Positions 25,254 through 36,385 of a stretch of DNA of 64,000 bases are shown one piece after another. Under the pieces are notes generated by a model that was not told the origin of the DNA, did no database searches, and worked only from the letters and a program-made list of their open reading frames with translations. Source of the DNA: Davidsoniella eucalypti. Lineage: Eukaryota > Ascomycota > Sordariomycetes > Microascales > Ceratocystidaceae. The translations under genes and the position numbers were made by a program. Each line of letters begins with the position of its first letter. Position 1 is the stretch's first letter. The stretch spans positions 62,001-126,000 of the forward strand of contig RMBW01000032.1 in NCBI GenBank assembly GCA_004009845.1. Reading direction: 5' to 3'.

Positions 25254-26122
25254 ATGTCTGAAGAGGCTAACCTTCCCTTCATTCGTCTTCTGGCGTCCAA
25301 TGGTTAGTTCGACACATGACGAACCACCAACAGCTTATAGCAACGAAACCACACTAATCCTTTTGTCTTTTTACAGAGAAGAAGATCCGTACCAAGGCTG
25401 TTGACCAGCTAACCGCCTTCCTCACGACCCGGCGTGCGCCGCGCTCTACGCTCACGCTCCCCGAAGCGCTCAAGCTATGGAAGGGACTTTTCTACGCCGT
25501 ATGGATGTGCGACCGACCGATCCCGCAACAAAACCTATGCGCCGAGTTGGGCAACCTCACCACTATACTAGACGTATCCGCCTTGAAGCCGTGGCTCAGT
25601 GCCTTCTGGACCGTCATGGCGCAGAACTGGAACACCGAGATCGACGCGTTGCGCATGGAGAAGTTCCTCTTACTCGTACGTCGGGTGCTGGATGGCTCGC
25701 TGCGCAGACTGCGCGCTGATGGGTTTAGCGAGGAGGCTCAGGAGGCTGCGCTTGGCCTGTTGTCTGAGTGGCCGCTGGACCCCGAGGGTGATTTGGAGAG
25801 AGTGCCCGTCGGTCTCCGTTTGCACGTGATCGATATCTGGGTCGATGAGTTGGAGCGCGGGGGATACTTCGCTGAGGATACCGAGGTGGTTGATAAGAAG
25901 GGCAACAAGAAGACTAAGGCTAAGGACGAGGAAACTCGTGAGGCTGAACAGGCTGTCGTGGAGGAGATCTCTGAGATGGTTTTGGCGCTTACTAAGACAT
26001 TCCCTAGCAAGCCTGTACGTGGACGGGCAATCGAGTCGTTGGAAGATGCTAGATTGACGGGCAAGGCTGCCGAGGATGAGGAGATGAAGGACTCGGATAG
26101 CTGGGATGGCTTCGAAGAGTAG
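25254..26122 (+). CDS. RRP1: Ribosomal RNA processing protein RRP1 (Nop52 family)
   Basis: Nucleolar protein for 27S pre-rRNA processing and 60S subunit maturation. Exons 25254-25302 and 25377-26122 with a 74-bp phase-1 intron (GTTAGT donor); 264 aa against 278 in yeast. Family signatures: FIRLLASNEKKIRTKAVDQL at the N terminus (spanning the splice), then LWKGLFYAVWMCDRPIPQQNL, FWTVMAQNWNTEIDALRMEKFLLLVRRVL and VGLRLHVIDIWVDEL. The tail is acidic and Lys-rich, as is usual in nucleolar proteins. The ATG sits in the context CACCATG and starts the conserved block. Confidence 0.95.
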
Positions 26123-26710
26123 ATGAAACTGCCTTGTTTACAGGCAGAAGCGTTGTGCGTCTTTTTGTTTTGTTACTTGCTTGCATTATTGTACAGCTTT
26201 TTGTGCTTTTGGAACCGGCGTTGGGAGTATAAACCCATTTTTATTGTGATAGAGCGGAGCTAACGAGCCACATCAAGAAATCGTTGAGATGATTGTAGGT
26301 TGTTGCTTGGTCTACGGATCACTTTGCATATGCGCTGTAGAGAAGGGCTGTGAATTCTTCTTTTCTCATGGCGTCTCAATATATCTGATATCTGCATTAC
26401 ACTTATACTTGAGATTGAACTTGAAGGTGAAATAAGGAATGAAATTGAAACAGATCTGCCTCTAGGAGGTATATAGTAGTATAAAAGTTAAAAGTGAGGT
26501 AACGAGAAGAAGAAATGGAAAGGTATCTATCATAAGAGATTTTGTTGAGGGCAACAACTATAAAGAGAATAAAAAACTGTCAAGCAACCGCTAGACTATC
26601 GTGAAAGCACTTTGGACCTAGGCAGCAATCAGCGCCAAGTCTGGGAACACCGGCAGTTCCGGCAACTCATGGGCCAGCGAGGACTTACGTGAATCGACAG
26701 CGCTTGCATT
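26123..26710. other. Convergent intergenic region, 3' UTRs
   Basis: Lies between the RRP1 and sphingoid-base kinase 3' ends. No feature seen. Confidence 0.6.
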
Positions 26711-28770
26711 CTACGCAAGCATGCGTTCAGCCATAGTGACCGAGTCCCAATCTGCCGGTATCGGACCAGGACCGGGTCCTTCGAAGGTGCCGTTCTTGGA
26801 TATCACACGGCCAAGCCCACGATGTACTTCGCATTGGAACGGACTGAAGGGAATGCGCTCGCCGTCGATGCTGATATATCCGTCATCTTGATCGTGCGGC
26901 GTCACGCGGAATGCAGACACTTTGCGATATGTCACCAATGCGTGGTCAAGAAGTGTGCCTTTTTCAACTGCATCCATCAGTTTGATCCATTGCATGGTGC
27001 CGATGTCTGCGTCAACTGTGATCATGTCGAGGAGACCATCGTTGGCACAAGCGGCCGTGAAGAAATTGTTGGTACGGTCCATGTAGGCCATCTGATAAGT
27101 TAAGGTTAGTTTAGGGTTACAATTGTAACATAACAAATAGTAGCAAAATAAGACTTACATTCCCAACATATAGACAACCCAGCTTATCAGCCTGGGTAAC
27201 CTTCCAGTCCCGAGGAAGCGCATCGCTAGATGTTCCGTATTGCAACGGCGGTAAACCCCCAGCAGAGCTGTTACCACTACTTGCCTCGTCCGACAAGGCT
27301 GGTTTTCCAGCAGCCGCCGTGTTCAGATCAGATTGGCTCTGCTCGCGATGATAGTGTGCTTTGATATGTGAGGGATCTTCTAGCTCGACCTTCATAGCGA
27401 TCTCGCAGGGATACTTGGCGCCGGCCATGACGCGTTGTAGGAAGCCGACAACGAAGCGCTGGTCGCCCATCCACCGTAGATTCTCGGTGGCTAGATCACA
27501 CTCAGCAATCATGCCAACATTCTGGCTCATAAATGACAGTGAGCGGTTCTCGCCTTGCGTGACGCTAACCAGATCTAGCGGCGTTGTAACGCCCTTGACG
27601 ATAGACAACGCCGCCAACGACGGCCGATGTGTGCCATACAGGTTGCAACTCATACCGTTGCCCGAGCCACAGGGCACATGAGCCACAGCCACGCTGGCCA
27701 AAGCCCTTGTAGCGTCCGATCGTCTACCCAGTCCATTGAAGATCTCATACGGCATACCGTCACCCGCACAACCGATGACTATATCAAAGCTATCCACGTT
27801 CATCTTCTCGCAAATCTCGGCTGCTTGGCCGCCATACGCTGTGGTGATGACCTCTAGCGACATACGCGCAGCCTCAAAGATGGGCTTACATTGGGTCGAC
27901 CATTTCTTGACGGCACCGCCTGGCCCCGAGTTAGGGTTCACGAGAACCAGCGCACGCTTGCGCTGTTGCGCTGGTCCGTAGGCGCGACGAAGCACAGCGT
28001 CTGCCCATGTGGTGATAGCCTCGGGAGCGGCGTTTTTGACTTCGCCTACGACTTTACGCACGACAACTTCGTTCTTGAGGCGCTGCGCGTATTCGAGCGT
28101 TAGAGCCTGGTCATGGGCTTCTACCCACAGAACATCGTACAGTGGGACCTTGATAGGCTCAGGTTCTACCGGTTTTGGTTAGCTATACTGATGCGCCTCG
28201 CCACCAAAACAAACCGTGGAATGGAATATAGGTACTTACTCGACGGAAAGCAAAAGGTCCGCTTCACTGCTGTGTCTGTCACAAGATAGAATGAAAAAAA
28301 AATAAGCGTCTGACCCAATCTAAACGAATTCCGAGCAAGCCGTGGACCGGGTTTCTTTCTTTTTTTTTTTCTTGCCTTGCCTGCTTGAAGATCCCAGAGA
28401 AAGGACAAGGGGGGCCATAATCAATCAATTTCTACAGTGTGCCTGGATAATCACAGAAAGATGTCTCGGATAGAATGTGCCATCAACAGGTAATAAGGAC
28501 AAGAAAATGGCCACCATGAGTTCGTACTCAAGCGGCAACAAAGCGAGGAGAAACCAACAGTAATAGAGCAAACGAAAGGGAAACAAACACATAGTTGTAC
28601 TTACCTTGGATATGAATCTCGGAAGGCAAAAGAGTCAACTGCTTCTTCCCTGATAGCTGCAGTTCGGCAAGCAGGCTATTATGACTGTCGAGGCCATGTG
28701 AAGGCGAAGTTGGAGAATAGTCGTTCGACGCCATGAACGGGACTTCTTCGTCAAACGATGGATGGCGCAT
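26711..28770 (-). CDS. Sphingoid long-chain base kinase (Lcb4/Lcb5, sphingosine kinase family)
   Basis: Phosphorylates sphinganine or phytosphingosine to the 1-phosphate. Exons 28770-28605, 28275-28240, 28165-27159, 27091-26711; 529 aa. The diacylglycerol-kinase-type catalytic domain shows RALVLVNPNSGPGGAVKKW (about 137-155, nucleotide-binding), then IGCAGDGMPYEIFNGL (about 197-212, equivalent of the GDG catalytic loop) and VPCGSGNGMSCNL. YMDRTNNFFTAACANDGLLD and the C-terminal FQCEVHRG complete the family fold. Exon 2 is only 36 nt after a 329-bp intron, but the join reads smoothly into KPEPIKVPLYDVLWVEAHD. The N-terminal ~55 residues (FMASNDYSPTSPSHGLDSH) are variable. Substrate is inferred from family. 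Confidence 0.92.
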
Positions 28771-30028
28771 CAGAGAGAGAATGATAGGAGAAGATGGTAT
28801 TGATATACTGAGAGATACCCCCCGAAAAATATAAAAATAAGCTAATACGAAAATAAAGAAAAAAGAACAAAAAAAGAGAAATGAATCAATGGAGAGAAAC
28901 TCAGATTAAATTTTTTAAAAAAGAACAAGCGTTGTAATCTAAGAATCTTTGAGGGCGTTTTCTTCTTTGTTGTAATAAAAAAGAGTTAAGATGAAGAACG
29001 GGAAAGGAAAATGCGAGGTCTGTTCGGGCTGTCAATAAAAAAGAATAATAGTTGTAGGCAATAAAAGCCAAAAGGATGAATAATAGCTTGTTTGGCCTAC
29101 CTACAAAGTTACAAGAACTAATACTACCAAAATATCTGGATGGTAATATGAAGACGAGATTGCTACCCTGCTCGTGTTTATTAGTATAGATCGTAGAAAA
29201 GAAGATAAAGAGGCCAGGCCCTGTAAATATTTGTAACCTACTGTAGCCGATGAAGATATTAGGGTTGGTCGCATGGGAAGTGATGATGCTTATTAGAGGA
29301 AAGGCCAAAGCTCTAAAGCCCCTCTATCTTCTTTGTCTTTAGTACTACATACCAAGCCAATTTACTGCTCTGTTTCGCTTCTTAACAAGACAAAAAAGAT
29401 AAAGAAAGAGGCGGTGCTCATGTCAGTTCAATGTTGTACTCCCTCTCTAAACAAAGGAAAAACAAGGCTTTTGCTGCTCGGCTTTACAGCTCGGTTGTCT
29501 TTGTCCTCCCTCCATTCCATCCCCGCCTCTTCTAATAATCATAATGTCTTTTTATCTTAATCTTATTTTTTATAGCTATGATCGTTGCCGAAAAGATGAT
29601 CCCCAAGCTTGAGGCTGTGAAACAATGAACCACGATTTGTGCGCATGGAACGTGACATACATACACATATATTTTGTAGTAGAAGTAGGAAACAATGTGA
29701 CTGTGATTGTGACTGCTCCTTTTATTTTCATGTGCTACTTCGTACATACCTTTCGATAACCACTCGTTTTAATACAAAGTACTATAATCACAATAGCTTG
29801 ATTGCTTATAGACACAATGCCATCACAGCAACTGCATTGTCTATCAGACCAAACAAGTTTTATAGAGGATGAATATATGTTTTTTGACGATTCCTGATAT
29901 CTATAATTATAATTCAGCCTACACCGCACCTAATCCAGTCGTAAAACTGTGCTCGGTCCCAATGCATTGAATGTAGCACTGGACATGTCGTTTACACGGT
30001 GACTAGATCCTGATCCTATTACATCTTG
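28771..30028. promoter_or_regulatory. Kinase promoter and downstream flank of PXB/DUF3818 gene
   Basis: About 1.26 kb of AT-rich sequence between two minus-strand genes. Poly-A tracts on the + strand near 28850-28930 lie just upstream of the kinase start. Short ORFs here look random. Confidence 0.45.
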
Positions 30029-32339
30029 TCAAACCTTTTCTTTCTCCTCCTTCGTCTTTTCTATTGCTGCTATGCACTTCAGTGCATCTTCTTGTATAAT
30101 CTTCTTGAACTTGTCTCCTAGCGCCTTGACGATATTCTCAGTGTTGGGCTCACACGGTAACGAGAGTGTCGTATTAGACGGCAGGGGCGGCGTGGGCGAC
30201 GGCGTGTTTCTTCGTGAACATCTTTCGCTGCCCATGTCAAATGTCTTCCGGCGTCGAGACATCGGCTTGTGATAGACATCACGGCCTGTTCTGACAGGCC
30301 CATCAGGGGTTGCTGGCGTAATTTTAGTCTGGTCGACAAGAGCTTGCCATGACGCCATCGATGTTGCAGGCCCTCCCATGGAATTAAGAAGCTCGTCGCT
30401 ACTCCAGGAACTAATGTCCACTCTACGTATGTTAGGGTCACTGATAATGACGAGATATTTGACATATTCCTTAAGTGTCGCAATGATGTCTCGTTTCTGA
30501 CTCGTAGGTAATGTCATGAACATTTCGTTAATCTTTTGGTGAATTTCTGAGACGTAGCCTTTCTTTCCATCGCCCGCTTGTCGAAATTCAACGGCTATCT
30601 TCTTGAGATACGTCTTGTAGATTTCTCGAACAGGCTCGCATTTGCTAATAGCATCGTGAAGCCAGTTATAGAGAGACCCACGATGCTTTTTCATAAGATC
30701 GGCATAGTCCTGTACTGTAGGCCGGGCGCCTTTCTTTGGGGTGCTGATCAACAAGAAATCTGTAATGAACGCTTCCGCTGCTGACACATGTGAGCTGAGG
30801 TCGACTGCTGAGTGAAGATCACGAATGATTGGGTCGTACGCGGTGATTGCATCTTTAACTCCGTCAGTCAGGAGATCGGGTGTCTGTTTACAGAGAATTG
30901 ACACAATATTCTCTCTGTCCCTGACCATCAGTTTTGCGCCATAATATTGCATGGCAGCCTCATTCTGCTCGTTTGTTAAGCCCTCAAGCTCAATAGATTC
31001 AGGGTCGTATGCCTCTACAATTGCCTTGATGATGGAAATAGACTCGCTTATACTCTTTTGGCGGACTTTGTTTTTTTCTTCTCTTGAAGCTTTAAGAAAC
31101 TCGTTGATTGCTTGTATGTGGGTTGAGGAAAGCTTCTTAGACTTCTCCAACTTGGCAATCGTTTTTTCAGCATCGGGACAATCCCATAGCATAACAGTGC
31201 TGATGATTCTATTTAATTGTTAGTGTTGAACATTAATGATTAGTGGCTTGTTTATATACCTTTGGAGTAGATTCATGCCTTCTTCAGCACCTTGTGTCAA
31301 CCCTAACCAATTAGCCACAGAGCCTAGGCTCAGCTTTGAGAGAAGCATCTTGGCCAAGCCGTTAACCATAGTAGCGGCATTGCCAACCCTCAAAATCTGG
31401 CGTATCATAGCATAAGGAATTAGTTTGTTTCCGGTATCCAAAAGCTGAATGACAAAGGGGCCTTCTGGTGAAACCACAAAAGCGCGGTGTAGGAAGGTAG
31501 CCAAGCTATACTCTTGTTAGTGACTAGATATCAAACATGGCACATCCCTCCCCCTAAAAAACCTACTTGAATATGATGTATTCAACGGCACCTTTGACAA
31601 TAGGAAGGCGTTCTTCAAGATCCGCGGTTTCCATGAGGACATCGCACGCCTTGTCAATGAAATCGCCGTAGATAACATCCTCCATAAACTGATTCCAGTC
31701 GCGGGAGAGGTTTGTGGTATGTAAGGCCGGTTGCAAGCTTTCATCTCTTGTACTTCCGGTTGGTACTCTTAGTAGCTTAGGACGTTCTGTCCGGCGAAGC
31801 CCATCAAGGTAGCCGCGTGCAAAAGCCTCTACTACTGCGGATGCGGCTGTCGCTAGAGTACGCCGACTCCCGATAGCACCTTGATCGTAGCTTTCAGATA
31901 GCTCAGCCTTTCCAAACAACGACACTATTCCCTGTACACATTTGGACCAAAACGTAGGCGGAACGTCCTTGAGGCCTGGGATCGGGAGTACAAATGTGAC
32001 AGATAGCATCTGAAGCAACGGATCGGAGCTAACACGGAGCTTAGCGGGACCCGAAGCCGGAACCTTGTCCCGGGTATCAGTCACACTAATTGTGGTCTTG
32101 GCGTCATCGACCGCCAGCCTAGAAGTCTTGCTTGGGGTTTCTTTAGCTTCGCTCTGATCATCGATGTCGCTATCTGAGTTGTAAGTGAATGGATAGCCAG
32201 CTGTTGCGATGGCCCTGGGGTCAGTAAAAGCCGCAATTTCAGAGTATGTCTCATTATGAACGAGGATGTAAAACAAGGCGTGAAGCTGCTCGTCCTTGAG
32301 TCGCAAATCTTCAGTGCCACCACCTGCAGTGGAAGCCAT
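30029..32339 (-). CDS. PX-associated (PXB) / DUF3818 domain protein lacking a PX domain
   Basis: Member of the fungal family typified by yeast YPR097W, a lipid-binding PX protein; exact function unknown. Exons 32339-31567, 31505-31260, 31208-30029; 732 aa, introns 61 and 51 bp. The N-terminal part, with LRLKDEQLHALFYILVHNE and FTDPRAIATAGYPF, matches the PXB (PX-associated) domain. The middle and C-terminal part, for example GMNLLQRIISTVMLWDCPDA, an all-helical 350-residue stretch and YVKYLVIISDP, matches DUF3818. No PX signature (basic RR-Y plus PPK loop) is visible where yeast has one. The tail is Pro/Ser-rich, then ends in a Lys/Glu helix. The start at 32339 is the first in-frame ATG (GCCGCCATGG context); the open frame upstream has only non-ATG codons. 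Confidence 0.8.
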
Positions 32340-33428
32340 GGCGGCTAATATTGAGTCGTTAAGAACAAGTTGCTTCGATTCAAATTGTTCAAGGATACAC
32401 TGCGGGATTGCAGCCTCCACGAAAATGTGGTGCAATAGAGGTAGGGTATTTTTCTGATGAGGGCAAATACCGCCCTCTTAGTCGCCTAAGGGAAAAAAAG
32501 ATCCAGCGAAAACAAATCACAAGATGTACCGATAGTGAAAAAAGTTGATGCTGGAATTTAGTTGTTGTTGAAGAGAGGAAAAGAAAGTTGGGTTTTGTTA
32601 CTGTTGGATTTTCTACCTCAAAGTAAGCTGGACAAATAGAAAGGCAATGTTTTCAAGACAGTAGTTGCCTGGTTGGGAAGTCTCTTGAACACGGCTGCCT
32701 TATAAACAAAAAAAAACTAGCTGATAACTAACTGTGCCTTGATTAAGTACACCGCAGTGGCTGGAAAAGAAATGAAAAAGATAGAGTAGATGCGGCTCTA
32801 TTTTTTAGCTTTTTTAAATTGTTGTTGAAGACTCAAAAGCAGAGCCGATCATTGACAACGATGTAGAAATACATCGTTAGTATCTTAGTCTACTCGAGCT
32901 TGTTTTGATCGACGGCTCGGCGATAAAAGCCTATCGTATCCTTGCTTGTTTATCATCATTGCTACTTTCAGGCACGAATTAATCAACATAGCTATCTTCT
33001 TCAAAGCCTGTATAACGTAGATTGATATATATGACAGCAAAGCTGTTATTTTGTCCTCGCAAGGAGAAAATAAGTACTAAAAGTACAACCAATACTTTAA
33101 TACTACATGGCCGAACTAAATGTAAATGTCCAATTACGGCCATATGCTTACCCGAAGGCACATTTTATAACGATCATCTTTACTAGTTATGGGTGTGAGA
33201 TAATAGACGGCTTGATAATTGAAAGGTATGCAATATGTATGTATATATGCTCTCTAATTTCACATGGATTTGGGCTCTGAATTGACAAAGACAAGACCGT
33301 TTCATAGGCCGATGGTTATATTTTTAGGCAATAAATATAATAATACAAATCTTAAGGCTAGAGGGGCATGCAGGTGGCATATGCATGGACCAAGCTTCAT
33401 ACCATCAGAGACTATCAAAGTCGCATCA
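32340..33428. promoter_or_regulatory. PXB/DUF3818 promoter and taxilin 3' flank
   Basis: About 1.1 kb, AT-rich, between two minus-strand genes. A pyrimidine stretch on the minus strand just upstream of 32460 ends in CATCAG, so a leader intron is possible. No supported gene. Confidence 0.45.
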
Positions 33429-35180
33429 CTACGGGTTCGGATCGCTAGATCGAGCTTGTTGTGATGCCGGCCCCGGTACCGGCGGCCTTTCTGGCCCGAA
33501 TGTCGGTCTTTCTGCAGGCCGTTGTGATGGCATTGGAGGATGAGGCTGGACCATCTCGTAGTCCCCTGCGTCTGAGTCGGCGTCGGACATGTACGCATCA
33601 TCGCTGTTCTCTACAGTCGAGTCGTTACTATCGTCCTCGTGCTGGTCATCTTCCTCATCATCGTCTTCCCCCTCTACATTTTCGTCATCGTCGTCTCCAT
33701 GGCGATGGTCATGGTCATAACCATAACCATTAACCGTGCCATTAGCGTACGCAGGATAGCCCATCCCAACTCCATTGCTGCCAGCGCCATTGGTACTAGA
33801 ACTGGAACCTGGAACATAATTTGCAGATGAACTTTGTGCCCGCCAGTCTTCGCGCTCGCCTGCCATCTGAAGCATGCTTTCGTGGCTCACTCGTTGGATC
33901 CGCTTAAGATCCTTGTTCTCCCGCTCTAAAGTCCGATTCCGCTTAGACATATCCTCAATCTCTTTTCTAAATGTGGAAAAAAGCTCGTTGCTGTTCGTGA
34001 GGGTATCTTCAACCTAACACAAAGTCCCGGTCACCATGACCACACGTATTAGCTTGCTGATTCTCGTATGTTGATACCCCCGTATTGCTCGAGCATGACC
34101 TGTACCTGTTTGAACTTTTCCGCATAGCGATTGACCTGAGATCTTAGCTCCTTGTCGCTAGAACTCAAGTTCTGAACTTGGTTTTGCAATTGACGAGTTT
34201 TTGTCGTCTCTTCGTCTACAAGCTTCTTTTGTGCTTCAAAGCGGGCCATGTTGTATTGCACTTCCAGCTCCTTTGTGCGAAGTTGAGCCTGGAAGTGCAA
34301 GTCTCGAAGTTCATATTGCTCGATCAAAGTCTTGAAGCGTTGACGGAATCTAAAGTGGAAAAGCGAGGCCCATGTTAGTATGTTATATGCTATATTACCC
34401 GTATTTCGATATATACGCACAATTCTTCAACAGAAACATCGATGACCTCTTGTCGCGGGTTGTCCTTTTCTGATTGGTAACCCTCGAGCTTGCTAAGCAC
34501 TGATTCCATTCTGGCGTCGTAGGCCTTTGTGGTTCGAGTAACATTGTCTTGTAAGGTCTTGTTTTCGTTCTATGGTACGTGTTAGTTCTTGACTTCGCGT
34601 ATAGATAACCCGAATAAAGCTTGAATATAAGCCTACCTTGAGCTTGTTGTTGTCTTTTTGCAACTCACGGCACAGCTTTTCAAGTTTCTCTTTTAGTTGG
34701 TTGGTCTTGCCCAGTTCTGTGATCTTGGCATCCTTATCCTTCTGTAAAGTATCACCCCGTTTCTTATTCTTCTGGTTTTCTCGTTCGAGTCGGCGCATAT
34801 CGGCAAGAAGCTCGCTTGCGCGGCGTAATAAGTGCTCGACCTTTTGCATTTCATCCATCTTGGAGATTTGTTGTGCTAAATCCCTATTGGCACGCTTGAC
34901 TTCCCGTTCTAGATTAACCACATATTGTAAGCATATGATTCATCCGTCCAATACTACAGCCTGTAGGTTTCTCTTCACATATTGAAGAGGGTGTATTGGA
35001 CTGTATGAGCGTCGTCTTACCAATTTCAGCCTCTTGGTCTTTATCAGTGGCAGCTTCTCGCTCGAGTTGGTTGATCTTAGCCTCGAGAAGTCGTGTGGTA
35101 GTGTCGCTTGGATCGAGAGCCTTCTTATGCTTCCCTTTTCTAGCGGAAGAGCCGCTGTCCTGGCCATTGGACGAGCTCAT
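33429..35180 (-). CDS. Taxilin family coiled-coil protein
   Basis: Cytosolic coiled-coil protein; animal taxilins bind syntaxins and the nascent-polypeptide-associated complex in vesicle traffic. Five exons: 35180-35021, 34908-34637, 34569-34421, 34349-34106, 34013-33429; 469 aa. A short basic N terminus (SARKGKHKKALD) is followed by near-continuous heptads from about residue 35 to 330. Taxilin signatures are KLEKLCRELQKDNNKLK, then FRQRFKTLIEQYELRDLHF, LRSQVNRYAEKFKQVEDTL and TLTNSNELFSTFRKEIEDM. The last exon adds a low-complexity tail of about 130 residues: Ser/Gly/Asn-rich, a long Asp/Glu run, then Pro-rich. All four splice joins keep the heptad register and family motifs. The acceptor of exon 2 is the least certain. 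Confidence 0.9.
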
Positions 35181-36385
35181 GATGCTCCAATGCTTGGCGT
35201 AATCGGATTCGAGGATGTAAACATATATGTCGCGCAGCGAGTCAGTAGCTGGTCGGTGTTTGGTATGGCTCCAGTGACTACTGAATAATTATAGTGGCTC
35301 GTATTAGGACGGTCCTGTGGAGATGCAGACGATGATATATCTCGGTTACTGGGCGCACGAGGTCTGTGATGACAGCGTGAGGGGTTGTCTGGCTAGTAAA
35401 TAATATATCGAGTATAAAGAAAACGACAGCTTTATAGACGAATAAGTCCGTCTTGGTTACAAGGATAAGGCGTGGTGCGGCTTGTCGAGACCAAAAATAC
35501 CGTGTCGTGAAGTTTTAGTGGGCAAAAAATGACTAGATGAAGCGCCTCGGTGCAGTCAACAATTCGGCGAGGCGATTCGATCGTAGCTCGTTACTGGACA
35601 AATGACAAAGGCGACGTCTTTATTTGGGGGTTAAAATATTTATTCAGGCCAGCTAGCAATAGATGTCGTCGAAAAAGCATGCAGAAGAGCAGGCGGGGTG
35701 GTAAGTAAAATGTGATTATTGTAGTATGGGAAAAAAAAAAAAAAAAAGGTCTTTAAACTAGAGTCTTCGGGATAGTTTTTGCTGGTGGAGAGGCTGCTGC
35801 TGAAAGACGATGTCCCATGTTTTTTCTTGGGGTTAGTTGCTACTAGCTAATCGTGGGCCGGGGGTTATCGAACGAACTCCGGAGAAATTGAACCACCTCA
35901 GTCAGTCTGACTAAGCGATCACCGCGGTAGTCGCCGTAATAGCTAACTCTCCGAATATCAAATTAAAACTGTATGTTATCAAACATCTAGTATATATCGA
36001 AAGAGATGAATCTCGGGACACAGATGTATAGAGAGCATGAGCGAACAATTTATTATAGGGTTGCGATGTTCATGTTAAAGTCACAGTAGTTGTGATTAAT
36101 TCGTGGAATATTTAGGCGACTATTAGCCGGCCTTGAATATCCCACTTCGATGTTACTTCCCACCCATGGAACAAGAGTTTCACTGTAAATCACCAACAAG
36201 GGTTTGTAATCCGATTTGAGTAGCCTTGTCGTCATAACGACCTGCCTTGGATCTTACCAAATAAAAGGCCGACGTATAAAAAGCTTGACGCTACAGAGTT
36301 TCGCGAATCGCATACCTAAACTCAACGAGACATCCCAGGCTCTTTTTTTCGAGCATTCCTCCAGCCCCTGAATTCAAGACTCACG
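35181..36385. promoter_or_regulatory. Divergent promoter region taxilin / CYM1
   Basis: About 1.2 kb between divergent starts. Holds an A17 run at 35731-35747. The last 100 bp before CYM1 is a plain leader. No supported gene. Confidence 0.5.

Noticed and set aside
32340..32435. Upstream extension of the PXB/DUF3818 protein
   Set aside because: The longer frame would need a TTG start; the first ATG (32339) has a good context and begins just before the conserved block.
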